40,440 nucleotides of DNA from Candidatus Cryptobacteroides onthequi. GTDB lineage: Bacteria; Bacteroidota; Bacteroidia; Bacteroidales; UBA932. Positions within the stretch are counted from its first letter, which is position 1; each line of letters begins with the position of its first letter. Under the pieces are notes generated by a model that worked only from the letters and a program-made list of their open reading frames with translations, was not told the origin of the DNA and ran no database searches. Below, in pieces: positions 1 to 8,117 of the stretch. Location of the stretch: NCBI GenBank assembly GCA_018066125.1, contig JAGHSA010000020.1, positions 1 to 40,440 on the forward strand, given 5' to 3'. The position numbers and the translations under genes were made by a program.

Positions 1-1
1 T

Positions 2-47
2 GTGACGCGAAGCGCTGTTTTGAACACAAAGTCCCGCTTCGCGTCAC
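2..47. repeat. Inverted repeat, 13-base perfect arms
   Basis: GTGACGCGAAGCG at 2-14 is the exact reverse complement of 35-47, with a 20-base loop. The stem core resembles that of the next hairpin at 75-118, about 73 bases on, while the loops differ. There is no T-run, so it is not a typical terminator. It sits at the window edge, so more copies may lie upstream. Confidence 0.8.
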
Positions 48-74
48 GATTTCAGGCCTATCGGCTGTTTTACA

Positions 75-118
75 TGACGCGACGCCTGATTATGATTGAA
101 AAATGCCGCGTCGCGTCA
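75..118. repeat. Inverted repeat, 11-base perfect arms
   Basis: TGACGCGACGC at 75-85 is the exact reverse complement of 108-118, with a 22-base AT-rich loop. It shares the GACGCGA core with the hairpin at 2-47. This suggests a family of palindromic units rather than a single regulatory site. Confidence 0.75.
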
Positions 119-309
119 GCAAACTCTATGATTGTCCCACTGACTTTTCGATGCCGCCCAGTGCAGTGGAGGGATTGCCTCTGCGGCGGGCGTTGCAGAG
201 CTCTTCTTCGCCTGCAGAGAGGCATTCCCGCAGATGCGGCAGGGGCGGCACGAGCCGAGGCGGAGGCGGGAAGCCACTAGCTCCTGGGTTCGCAGCGGCT
301 GCCTCGGCA

Positions 310-403
310 TCGGAAGAGCCTGTCGCGGCTGACTCCTCCCTTTTAGTCTGCTGCGCAGCCTAACGTTCGTCAGACAAAAGCCGCTCCCGGGCGGCTCTTC
401 CGA
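310..403. repeat. GC-rich inverted repeat, 11-base arms
   Basis: TCGGAAGAGCC at 310-320 is the reverse complement of 393-403. The interior contains further self-complementary pieces, such as the palindromic CTGCGCAG near 350. The arms are well separated, so this is a candidate long-range helix inside a larger structured element rather than a simple hairpin. Confidence 0.55.
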
Positions 404-500
404 CGCCTCAGCTTCTCCGCCGCTGCTCCAAGTCGCCGCGTGACTTCCCGTCTCCGCCTCTTTTGTCGTGCCGTGTGGGACAGGCTGGCGAGTCAGCGGG

Positions 501-656
501 CGGAGATGAAAATCACCTGCAGCATGGAGAGGCGTTCTGGGGCCTGTACTGCATGTGGGTGATGCAGGTCCCTCCGATCGGTGGGGACCTGCACCGCAGA
601 CATGCCTCTCAGATGCCTGGAAGGCACCTCGCCGGTGCAGGTGATTTTCATCTCCG
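501..656. repeat. Long nested inverted repeat
   Basis: The outer arms 501-521 and 636-656 are perfect 21-base reverse complements. A second pair lies inside (GAGAGGC at 527-533 with GCCTCTC at 604-610) and a third at the tip (TGCAGGTCCC at 563-572 with GGGACCTGCA at 584-593). The nested order gives one long interrupted hairpin of about 156 bases. It could be a structured RNA, a miniature inverted-repeat element or a dispersed intergenic repeat; I cannot tell which from one copy. Confidence 0.8.
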
Positions 657-804
657 TCCATAATGGATTCATATCATTGTCTGGAATCAGGACCGAGCCG
701 ACCAGATGTGAAGAGGAAACTGTGGAGATGGATGAAAAGGGAAGACTGAGATGAGAGGTAAGATGAGAGGAAAACGGAAATATAAATGAAAGGGGAAATA
801 CCAG

Positions 805-850
805 ACAAAAAGGCTGACAGATAAGTCGCGGAGGACTTATGTGCCAGCCT
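805..850 (-). terminator. Intrinsic terminator of the ROK gene
   Basis: Read on the minus strand, a hairpin (GGCTGG on one side, CAGCC on the other, with a perfect inner ATAAGTC/GACTTAT stem at 821-827 and 834-840) is followed by a run of five T bases. It lies 23 bases past the stop codon of the regulator that ends at 873, where a terminator is expected. Confidence 0.8.
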
Positions 851-872
851 TGTGCGGTATGATGTGCCGTTT

Positions 873-2078
873 CTACATGATGCCGAGGAGCTTGTTCCTG
901 GCGATGAGACAGTTTCCTATCGATGCGGCGCTTCTGCCGAGTGTGGAGAACTTGATCTTGGTGTCCGAGCTTACCCTGTTGAGAGAGTACTTGTTGACAG
1001 AGGTTTTGATAGGGTACATGAGATAGTTCTTTCCCACGATGAGACGTCCTCCGATGATGACCAGACCCGGGTTGAAAATGTTGATGAGTCCCGCAATGGC
1101 GCGTCCGAGAGTCTCGCCGACCTTTCCGATACCCTCGATCGCGAGCACATCCTCATCCTCCACAGCCTTGAGGATGTCGTCAAGGGTGATTTCCTCGCCG
1201 GCCTTGTACTTGGTCGACAGGGCAGATGTCCTGCCGGCTGCCAGCTGCTCCTTGATCATCCTGTGGAGAGCTGAACCTGAAGCTCCGGTCTCGAGACATC
1301 CGATCTTGCCGCAGCGGCAGATCCTGTCATTGTCAAGGAGAGGGAAGTGGCCTATCTCTCCGGAGAATCCTGACTTTCCATAATAAAGGGCTCCGTCCAG
1401 GATCATTCCCATACCGAGGCCCCAGCTGAGGTTGATGGAGAGCATGTTCTTCTCTGTGAGACCATGCTTTCCGGCGAGATACTCACCGAAGGCCATGGCC
1501 CTGGAGTCATTCTCTATGGATACAGGCACGTCAAGCTCTTTCTGGAATATGGCATTGAGCGGGAGGTCGTCGCTCATGAAGTAGCTCATGGAGTATCCCT
1601 CCTCCGGGTTTACTCGTCCTGAGAGGCTCACGCCCACGCTGAGAACCTTGTTCCATGACACGCCTGACTCGGAGACTTTCTCCTTTACGATCTTGCACAT
1701 ATTCTTGAAAGAGTCGGCCTTGGCTTCAAGCACGAACTCGATGTCCTGGATGAAAGCAACCACCGAGCCCTTGAAGTCTGTGATGGCGATGTGGAAATGC
1801 TGTCTTGCGATATCCACGCCTACGAAATAACCTGCAGCCTCATTGAGACCGAAAATGCTCGGCCTTCTGCCGCCGGATGTTCCCAGCTTTCCAAGGTCAA
1901 GGATGAAGCCGTCATCAATGAGCTCGCTGAGAAGCTTGGTCACGGTAGGGACGCTCGCATTGATTTCCTTTGAAAGGTCCGCGATGGAATAGCTCTCGTG
2001 GAGTATGCAGAGTCTGAGGATTTCCCTTTTAATTGTAGAATTCTTGCTCTTTATGTCGTCAAGGAATGTCTTATTCAT
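873..2078 (-). CDS. ROK-family transcriptional regulator
   Basis: This 401-residue protein has an N-terminal winged helix-turn-helix (about residues 15-70, with SVPTVTKLLSELIDDGFI as the recognition part) followed by a ROK sugar-kinase-like domain. The ROK zinc site is intact: GH at 243-244 and then C254, C256 and C261 in CRCGKIGCLE. The IENDSRAMAFGE stretch (188-199) matches the family's active-site segment, but the phosphate-binding DxGxT motif is replaced by DIARQH (89-94). I therefore infer a sugar-sensing DNA-binding regulator of the NagC/XylR type rather than an active kinase. It is transcribed alone, divergent from the potassium transport genes, and is closed by a terminator. The ligand and target genes are unknown, since no sugar operon lies beside it. 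Confidence 0.88.
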   Translation of the reverse strand: MNKTFLDDIKSKNSTIKREILRLCILHESYSIADLSKEINASVPTVTKLLSELIDDGFILDLGKLGTSGGRRPSIFGLNEAAGYFVGVDIARQHFHIAITDFKGSVVAFIQDIEFVLEAKADSFKNMCKIVKEKVSESGVSWNKVLSVGVSLSGRVNPEEGYSMSYFMSDDLPLNAIFQKELDVPVSIENDSRAMAFGEYLAGKHGLTEKNMLSINLSWGLGMGMILDGALYYGKSGFSGEIGHFPLLDNDRICRCGKIGCLETGASGSALHRMIKEQLAAGRTSALSTKYKAGEEITLDDILKAVEDEDVLAIEGIGKVGETLGRAIAGLINIFNPGLVIIGGRLIVGKNYLMYPIKTSVNKYSLNRVSSDTKIKFSTLGRSAASIGNCLIARNKLLGIM

Positions 2079-2110
2079 ATTCTCTTGCTTTAATTTTTGA
2101 TTCTTCGGGG

Positions 2111-2118
2111 CAAAAATA
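2111..2118 (-). promoter_or_regulatory. -7 element for the ROK gene
   Basis: On the minus strand this reads TATTTTTG, which fits the Bacteroidota TAnnTTTG element, 33 bases upstream of the start codon at 2078. No good TTTG box is seen at the usual upstream spacing, so the assignment rests on the -7 element alone. Confidence 0.45.
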
Positions 2119-2196
2119 ATAATTATTTTTAAAAATTGCTACATTAATTAAAATCTTTTGAATAATTTTTAATTTTTCTTTTGCGCTCATTATTGG

Positions 2197-2204
2197 TACA
2201 TTTG
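2197..2204 (+). promoter_or_regulatory. -7 element for the membrane protein-trkH operon
   Basis: TACATTTG fits the Bacteroidota TAnnTTTG element. Only a T-run (2173-2177), not TTTG, lies at the usual upstream distance. The site is 21 bases before the ATG at 2226 and supports that start over the upstream TTG at 2181, which lies before the promoter. Confidence 0.6.
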
Positions 2205-2225
2205 CATGTTTATAGGAAACATGAT

Positions 2226-3083
2226 ATGATATCTGCCTTGTTAAGACGCTGGAGGGAAGGGCTTCAATTGAGCCTGAGGATGAAGCTTGTCTTGAGTCTT
2301 TCTGCCATTGCGGCCATGCTTCTTGCTTCCGGTGCCATCTCGATATTCGAATTCTCAAGGATGAGTGACTATGTGTCGAAACTCATCCAGAAGAACATCG
2401 ACGCCATCAATGTGTCCCAGAAACTGTCTTCTGCAAGCTACGAGTACAACCTCGACATCCTGTCGGTGATAGGTGACGAGAATGACAGCAGCCTGCCTGA
2501 TTTCGACCAGCAGGCATTCGTCAGACACTGTGACAGCCTTACATCCCCAAGCCTCAGTCTGGGAGACGCCACCGCCAAGGGACTCATGGATTCAGTCAGA
2601 TATGCCTATTCGGCATACATGCTGACCTCCCTGGAACTGCCGGATGTGCTGAAATCTGATTTCATAGACTCCAGAGAATGGTACTTCCGCAGGCTTCAGC
2701 CTCAGTACAACAGGCTAAGCCAGTATATCGACAGCATGACCGACCATATCACAGCGCAGCTTGAAGAGAATTCCAGAAAGTATGACAGGGGAATCTACAG
2801 GAGCTTCATCCCTTCTATCGTGGCCATATGTCTCGGTATGCTCATGGTGTTCATGTTCCTCTTCTTCATTCTTTCAAACTATGTCACTCCGCTCTCAAGG
2901 ATGAGAGACGCACTGACGGATTATAAATCTGTCAACAAGAAATACACGTACACGTTCGAGGGAGATGACGAACTCTGCGAAATCAATCAGGGCATCGCGG
3001 AACTGACCTCAGAAAACCAGCAGCTGAGGACACGCATCAAGAGCCTCAGGACTGCCATGTCTCACAAGGAGGAAAACAGGTAG
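2226..3083 (+). CDS. Two-helix membrane protein with HAMP-like segment
   Basis: A 285-residue protein if it starts at the ATG at 2226; the in-frame TTG at 2181 lies upstream of the likely promoter and is disfavoured. A transmembrane segment near the N-terminus (MKLVLSLSAIAAMLLASGAI) is followed by a helical extracytoplasmic part of about 150 residues, a second membrane segment (IVAICLGMLMVFMFLFFIL) and a short HAMP-like linker (YVTPLSRMRDAL). The protein ends in a coiled-coil-like tail. This is the input half of a chemoreceptor or sensor kinase (four-helix-bundle type), but no kinase, methyl-accepting or cyclase domain follows. It lies six bases before trkH, so a role as partner or regulator of potassium uptake is possible. 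That role is inference; the protein has no assigned function that I know. Confidence 0.72.
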   Translation: MISALLRRWREGLQLSLRMKLVLSLSAIAAMLLASGAISIFEFSRMSDYVSKLIQKNIDAINVSQKLSSASYEYNLDILSVIGDENDSSLPDFDQQAFVRHCDSLTSPSLSLGDATAKGLMDSVRYAYSAYMLTSLELPDVLKSDFIDSREWYFRRLQPQYNRLSQYIDSMTDHITAQLEENSRKYDRGIYRSFIPSIVAICLGMLMVFMFLFFILSNYVTPLSRMRDALTDYKSVNKKYTYTFEGDDELCEINQGIAELTSENQQLRTRIKSLRTAMSHKEENR

Positions 3084-3089
3084 GCAGGG

Positions 3090-4544
3090 ATGGATTTCAA
3101 GACTATCAGCCGCAATGTCGGAATGGCGCTCCTTGTGGATGCGCTGTTCATGCTCATTTCTGTAATGGTCTCCCTGATCTATGGAAGGGACGGGGGACTC
3201 TATCCTCTCGTCATCAGCTTCGTACTCACTTTCTCTTTCGGTATCTTTCCGTACATCTTTGTCCGCAAGACCTCCCGCATCACCACCAGAGAGGGTTATC
3301 TCATCGTGGTGATATCGTGGCTGCTGTCGTTCATTTTCGGCATGCTGCCGTATGTGCTGTACGGCGAGCCATTCTCTCTTGCAGATGCATGGTTTGAAAG
3401 CGTGTCGGGCTTCACCGCCACAGGAGCGACCGTGCTGCCGGATGTGGAGAGCCTGCCGAACAGTCTGATATTCTGGCGCAGCTCCACTCATTTCATCGGC
3501 GGCCTCGGAGTGGTAGTGTTCCTGCTTCTGATCATTCCAGATTCGAGTCCGATCAGAATGCGTCTGACCAACATGGAGCTTTCTTCCCTGAGCAAGGATG
3601 GCTACAGGTCGAGGGCAAACAGGACCGTATTCATCTTCGCATATGTCTACCTCGGGCTCATGGCGGTGGCGTTCATTTCATACTGTCTCGCCGGAATGTC
3701 TCCGTTCGATGCCGTCAACCATGCATTCAGCGTATGCGCGTCCGGAGGTTTCAGCTCAAGGAATCTGTCCATCGCGGCATTCGACTCCAGAGTGATAGAG
3801 GGGCTCACCATGGTCTTCATGTTCGTGGCGTCCATCCATTTCGGACTGGTGTTCCTGGCCTTCGCCAATCTTTCCCTCAAACCGTTCCGCAATCCGGTGC
3901 TGCGCTTCTATGTCACCATGCTGGCGCTGATCACTGTCATCACGGCGCTGTCGCTCAGGTTCTCCGGCGTGGAGAGCAGCTTCTCCCATGCGATCTGGTG
4001 CAGCGCATTCCAGACCGTCAGCACGGCTTCGACCACCGGCTTCGCCATAGCCGACAATTCAGTATGGCCGATGTTCGCCAATGTGGTCCTGATGTTTGCG
4101 ACCATCACCTGCGGGTGCGCCGGCTCGACGAGCGGCGGACTCAAGTGCGACCGCATCCTGATGATGCTCAAGGCCATTGCCGTAAGGGTGAGAACCACCA
4201 TCAATCCGTCAGTCATACATGAGGTGAGGATAGGCAGACGCTATTTCCGCGATGAGGAGGTCGGCATCCATGTCGTTTACATCACACTTTTCCTTCTCAT
4301 CCTCTGCATCTCCACCGCCCTGGCGCTTCTCACCGGTGAAGATACTGTGGTGGCGTTCTCCGGCTCGCTTTCATCCCTGACAAATGTCGGCCCTGCAATC
4401 GACCGCATCGGCTCGCTCGGCAACTACGGCATGGTTCCGACGGGGGCAAAGCTCCTGTTCTCACTTGACATGTTCCTTGGCCGTGTGGAGATATATCCGG
4501 TCCTAGCCGTACTGGGCATGATGTTTTCTCACAACAGGAAGTAG
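3090..4544 (+). CDS. trkH: TrkH-type potassium uptake channel
   Basis: An integral inner-membrane protein of 484 residues, the usual length for TrkH/KtrB potassium translocators. The four pore-loop repeats are visible, each with its selectivity-filter glycine: SGFTATGATVL, CASGGFSSRN, STASTTGFAIAD and LSSLTNVGPA. The conserved CAGSTSGGLK segment follows the third loop, and the C-terminal LDMFLGRVEIYPVL is typical. TrkH normally needs the cytoplasmic NAD-binding subunit TrkA, but no trkA lies in this window, so it must be elsewhere or be replaced by another partner. The upstream HAMP-type gene and the downstream helicase gene are six and three bases away, so all three are probably co-transcribed. 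Confidence 0.95.
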   Translation: MDFKTISRNVGMALLVDALFMLISVMVSLIYGRDGGLYPLVISFVLTFSFGIFPYIFVRKTSRITTREGYLIVVISWLLSFIFGMLPYVLYGEPFSLADAWFESVSGFTATGATVLPDVESLPNSLIFWRSSTHFIGGLGVVVFLLLIIPDSSPIRMRLTNMELSSLSKDGYRSRANRTVFIFAYVYLGLMAVAFISYCLAGMSPFDAVNHAFSVCASGGFSSRNLSIAAFDSRVIEGLTMVFMFVASIHFGLVFLAFANLSLKPFRNPVLRFYVTMLALITVITALSLRFSGVESSFSHAIWCSAFQTVSTASTTGFAIADNSVWPMFANVVLMFATITCGCAGSTSGGLKCDRILMMLKAIAVRVRTTINPSVIHEVRIGRRYFRDEEVGIHVVYITLFLLILCISTALALLTGEDTVVAFSGSLSSLTNVGPAIDRIGSLGNYGMVPTGAKLLFSLDMFLGRVEIYPVLAVLGMMFSHNRK

Positions 4545-4547
4545 GTC

Positions 4548-5981
4548 ATGGGCAGGGCGGAGTTTCTTTACAAGGATTTCATTTCCCGTCTCGGGGTCAC
4601 ACCGACCTCGTGCCAGGACCGCATGCTTCACGATGTAGCCGGGTTCATCACAGGTGATGACGCAGACATCATGGTCGTGAACGGCTATGCGGGCACGGGA
4701 AAGACCACGGCCATAGCCTCGGTGATAGCGTCTCTGACCTCGATGGAGGTTCCCTGCGTGCTTCTGGCACCTACGGGGCGCGCATCGAAGGTGCTTTCAG
4801 GCTATGCACATATGCCGGCGCACACCATACACAAGGGCATCTATCGCCAGAAATCTGTTGGATCTGACGGCTTCGGCCAGTTCTCGCTTGTGCCCAACAA
4901 GTCCAAGGATACGCTGTTCGTCGTGGACGAGGTGTCCCTCATCGGCATCGATGCCGGCTACCAGCAGTCGAGTACGGCATTCGGGACCGGCAACCTGCTG
5001 GAAGACCTCATCACATTTGTCCGCAACGGCAGTGACTGCCGCCTGATACTCATCGGCGATGCCGCGCAGCTGCCTCCTATCGGCCTCGAGGCCAGTCCCG
5101 CTCTCTCCAGGGAGTACATGGATGGCTTCGGAGGAGTGGTCTATACCACAATGAAAACCGTCGTGCGCCAGGCTGAGGAGTCCGGCATACTCCGCAATGC
5201 CACAATGCTGAGGGAACTCATCCAGGACTGCCATGGCGACGAGACCTTTGACAATATACGCTTTGACCTGAGCGGGTGCGACGATGTCGAGCGCCTCTCG
5301 GGAGGCGACCTCATAGAGACGATCACAGATGCTTATTCGAAGTACGGTGAGGATGAGACCATAATCCTCTGCCGCTCCAACAAGCGCGCGATACGCTACT
5401 GCATGGGCATACGTTCCACTGTCCAGTTCAAAGAGGATCGGCTGGTGAGGGGAGACAAGGTCATGATAGTCAAGAACTGCTACCAGTTTGTAGATGAAGC
5501 CGAGAATCTTGACTACATAGCCAACGGGGATACTGCCGACCTGCTCTCGATCAATCATTTCGTCGAGAGGTACGGTCTCCATTTCGCCGATGCCAGACTG
5601 CTTTTCCCGGATTACGGCGATCAGGAGATCACGGCCAAGGTCTGCCTCGATACTCTGGAGTCGGAATCGGCATCGCTCACATATGAGCAGCAGAACGCCC
5701 TGTATGCCGGCGTATCTGCAGACTATGCGTACAAGGGCACAAAGAAAAAGATATATGAGGCCGTGAGGGAAGACCCTTTCTTCAACGCTCTCCAGCTGAA
5801 ATATGCCAATGCGATCACCGGTCACAAGTCACAGGGAGGACAGTGGAGATGTGTCTTCATAGACAATCCGTTCTGGCAGGATGAGCAGACGGTAGAGGAT
5901 GTCAAGTGGCTCTACACGGCACTGACCAGGGCCGTGGAGAAGGTGTATCTGGTTAATTTCAAGGACAGATTTTTCAAGTAA
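4548..5981 (+). CDS. RecD-like superfamily 1 DNA helicase
   Basis: A 477-residue ATPase of the RecD/Pif1-like superfamily 1B. It has a Walker A motif GYAGTGKT at 46-53, a Walker B stretch LFVVDEVSLI at about 122-131, a Q-rich motif GDAAQLPPIG (motif III type) and a C-terminal UvrD_C_2 region with HKSQGGQW and LYTALTRAVEKVYLV. It is much shorter than RecD of the RecBCD complex and lacks its N-terminal domain. It resembles the stand-alone RecD-like ATPases common in Bacteroidota, which are probably 5'-3' helicases in DNA repair or replication restart. RecB or RecC partners are absent here. It starts three bases after trkH, but there is no obvious functional link. Confidence 0.88.
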   Translation: MGRAEFLYKDFISRLGVTPTSCQDRMLHDVAGFITGDDADIMVVNGYAGTGKTTAIASVIASLTSMEVPCVLLAPTGRASKVLSGYAHMPAHTIHKGIYRQKSVGSDGFGQFSLVPNKSKDTLFVVDEVSLIGIDAGYQQSSTAFGTGNLLEDLITFVRNGSDCRLILIGDAAQLPPIGLEASPALSREYMDGFGGVVYTTMKTVVRQAEESGILRNATMLRELIQDCHGDETFDNIRFDLSGCDDVERLSGGDLIETITDAYSKYGEDETIILCRSNKRAIRYCMGIRSTVQFKEDRLVRGDKVMIVKNCYQFVDEAENLDYIANGDTADLLSINHFVERYGLHFADARLLFPDYGDQEITAKVCLDTLESESASLTYEQQNALYAGVSADYAYKGTKKKIYEAVREDPFFNALQLKYANAITGHKSQGGQWRCVFIDNPFWQDEQTVEDVKWLYTALTRAVEKVYLVNFKDRFFK

Positions 5982-5993
5982 GACAATGAAACA

Positions 5994-8117
5994 ATGCATA
6001 TGAAAAGAATTATCACATCGGCACTTGCCATCGCACTTGCCGCGCAGATGGCAGCCGCTCAGGAGTTTGAGCGCATACCGTTCGTCTGGAAGTGGATTTC
6101 GGGAACGGAGGTCGCCTTCACCTATGATGGAACATTCAATGGGGACGATGATTTCTCAGTGAGCGCTCCGAACCACATCGTCAACAAGGGTGTCAAGGCT
6201 CCTGCGAAGTTCGCGGCTTTCCCTGTAAATCCTGATGGGGCTGTCAACCTCACATATTCTCCGGATTCGACCATGCTCGGCTTCACCAGGGACAACGATC
6301 TCTATGTGGTGGATATCGCCACCGGTGCAGAGAAGCGTCTGACCTTCGACGGTTCCGATCTCATTCTCAACGGATATGCCTCTTGGGTGTACTATGAGGA
6401 GATTCTCGGCCGTCCGTCAAGGTACCGCTCTTTCTGGTGGTCTCCGGATTCAAAGAAGATAGGATTCTACCGCTCGGACAATACCGCTGTGCCTATGTTC
6501 CCTATCTATTCTGCAAAGGGACAGGATGGGTCGCTCAATCAGACACGCTATCCGAAAGCAGGGGAGACCAACCCTGAGGTGAGGGTCGGCATGGTGGATG
6601 TCAGCTCGGCGTTCACATCCGCAGAGCCTTGCAGCATAGTATGGGCTGACTTCGATTATACTCAGGACCAGTATTTCGGCATCCCGTTCTGGGGCGCCGA
6701 CAGCAAGGATTTCTATGTGGCCAGAGAGCCGCGCGTACAGAATACTCTCGACCTCTTCGCCGTAAGTGCCGCTGATGGATCGAAGAAGCAGATCTATCAC
6801 GAGACCTATCCGACCTGGCTTGACTGGATCGAGGATATCTATTTTGCTGAGAAGGGGCTCTATATGGCCCGTTCATTCGAGACCGGATGGCAGCAGATAT
6901 ATTTCCTCTCATATGACGGAAAGGAGCTCAGACGACTCACTGACGGACCGAACTGGAGAGTGGGCATTCAGCGTGTCGACGAGAAGACAGGCTCAGTCTA
7001 TTTTACGGCCTGCCGTGAGGCTTCTACCCGCTACTGTCTCTACAGGGCTGATGCCGACGGTACCATCACCGCCCTCACAGACCCTGATCTCTCGGTTCAG
7101 AATGTCTCATTCTCGCCTGACGGAAAGTATTTCGTATGTTCGCTTTCCAACTTCACCACTCCGACCCAGGTGTGGCTGTACGAGACAAGGTCTGCCTCCG
7201 CTTCATGGAAAGCGCGCAGGATGCAGGCGGCAGCTCCAAGAGGCAGGCGTGCAGACGACCGTGCTGCCCGTGCCGCATTCAAGGTGGCAGATATGAAGGG
7301 CGCGGACTACGATCCGTCAAGATACGCACTCCAGCAGCTCATCACCATCAAGGCGGAGGACGGACTCGAGATTCCGGCCACCATCGCATATCCGGTGGGC
7401 TTCGACGCTTCGAAGAAATATCCGGTGCATGTCAACATCTACGGTGGCCCTGACACTCCTGTCGTCCGCGAAAGATGGGTGACTCCGAACCCAGTGAATC
7501 AGTGGTGGAGTGACAACGGCATCATCGAGGTCTACGCCGACTCCCGTGCGGCGGGCCACAACGGCCGCGCAGGTCTCGACAAGATCCACCGCAATCTCAC
7601 GGAGGTTCCGGTCAGGGATTTCACCGCATGGGCGGAGTACTTCAAGACCCTGCCGTATGTGATGCCGGACAAGATCGGAGTGGAGGGCTTCTCATTCGGA
7701 GGCACCATGACCACAATGCTCCTGTGCCGACATTCGGACAGTTTCCATTACGGCATCGCCGGCGGCGGTGTGTATGACTGGATCTATTATGACACGCACT
7801 ACACAGAGAGGTTTATGGACACTCCTCAGAACAATCCTCAGGGCTATGCCGATGCCCGCACGCTCAACTATGTGGACAGGTATCCTGTCACATACAGCTC
7901 GGATGGATCCAAGATGCTGAGGATCACTCACGGCACCGGAGATGACAATGTTCATTTCCAGAATACCCTCCAGCTCGTCAACGACCTGGAAGAGAAGGGG
8001 AAGAATTTCGAGCTGTACATCTATCCTGACGGAATGCATGGCTACAGGGGACTCCAGCACATGCACGACCAGGCTGCCGCAAGGGCATTCTGGCTGAAGA
8101 ACCTGAAGGGGGAATGA
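5994..8117 (+). CDS. Secreted S9B dipeptidyl peptidase IV-like
   Basis: This is a prolyl oligopeptidase-family serine peptidase of 707 residues (705 if the second ATG at 6000 is used). The signal peptide MKRIITSALAIALAAQMAAAQ suggests export to the periplasm. A beta-propeller (about 40-410) contains the YYEEILG segment that matches the double-Glu motif with which DPP IV holds the substrate amino terminus. The alpha/beta hydrolase domain follows, with Ser567 (GFSFGG), Asp650 (GTGDDNVH) and His682 (MHGY) as the likely triad. Two things differ from typical DPP IV: the nucleophile elbow is GFSFGG where GWSYGG is usual, and there is a basic, Ala/Arg-rich insert at about 400-427 at the joint of the two domains. 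It probably releases X-Pro or X-Ala dipeptides from peptides. Confidence 0.9.
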   Translation: MHMKRIITSALAIALAAQMAAAQEFERIPFVWKWISGTEVAFTYDGTFNGDDDFSVSAPNHIVNKGVKAPAKFAAFPVNPDGAVNLTYSPDSTMLGFTRDNDLYVVDIATGAEKRLTFDGSDLILNGYASWVYYEEILGRPSRYRSFWWSPDSKKIGFYRSDNTAVPMFPIYSAKGQDGSLNQTRYPKAGETNPEVRVGMVDVSSAFTSAEPCSIVWADFDYTQDQYFGIPFWGADSKDFYVAREPRVQNTLDLFAVSAADGSKKQIYHETYPTWLDWIEDIYFAEKGLYMARSFETGWQQIYFLSYDGKELRRLTDGPNWRVGIQRVDEKTGSVYFTACREASTRYCLYRADADGTITALTDPDLSVQNVSFSPDGKYFVCSLSNFTTPTQVWLYETRSASASWKARRMQAAAPRGRRADDRAARAAFKVADMKGADYDPSRYALQQLITIKAEDGLEIPATIAYPVGFDASKKYPVHVNIYGGPDTPVVRERWVTPNPVNQWWSDNGIIEVYADSRAAGHNGRAGLDKIHRNLTEVPVRDFTAWAEYFKTLPYVMPDKIGVEGFSFGGTMTTMLLCRHSDSFHYGIAGGGVYDWIYYDTHYTERFMDTPQNNPQGYADARTLNYVDRYPVTYSSDGSKMLRITHGTGDDNVHFQNTLQLVNDLEEKGKNFELYIYPDGMHGYRGLQHMHDQAAARAFWLKNLKGE

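Larger units (their letters stand above)
1..872. other. Gene-poor region with structured repeats
   Basis: No convincing gene lies here. Open frames exist on both strands, the longest on the minus strand at 116-661, but they overlap strong inverted repeats, have an unnatural Arg/Pro/Ser/Ala-rich composition and match no family I know. From left to right I see two hairpins with related stems (2-47 and 75-118), a GC-rich stretch with an 11-base inverted repeat (310-320 with 393-403), a long nested inverted repeat (501-656), a purine-rich stretch (about 707-800) with a direct repeat GATGAGAGG at 750-758 and 762-770, and the terminator of the minus-strand regulator at 805-850. The part from 1 to 660 looks like structured non-coding DNA or RNA, perhaps a dispersed repeat. 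Confidence 0.6.

Noticed and set aside
1-118. CRISPR array
   Set aside because: Only two related hairpins are present, the loops are not uniform spacers, the repeats are imperfect, and no cas gene is nearby.
2181-2225. Upstream TTG start for the membrane protein gene
   Set aside because: The frame is open, but the likely promoter at 2197-2204 lies inside this part, so a transcript would start after the TTG. The ATG at 2226 is preferred.
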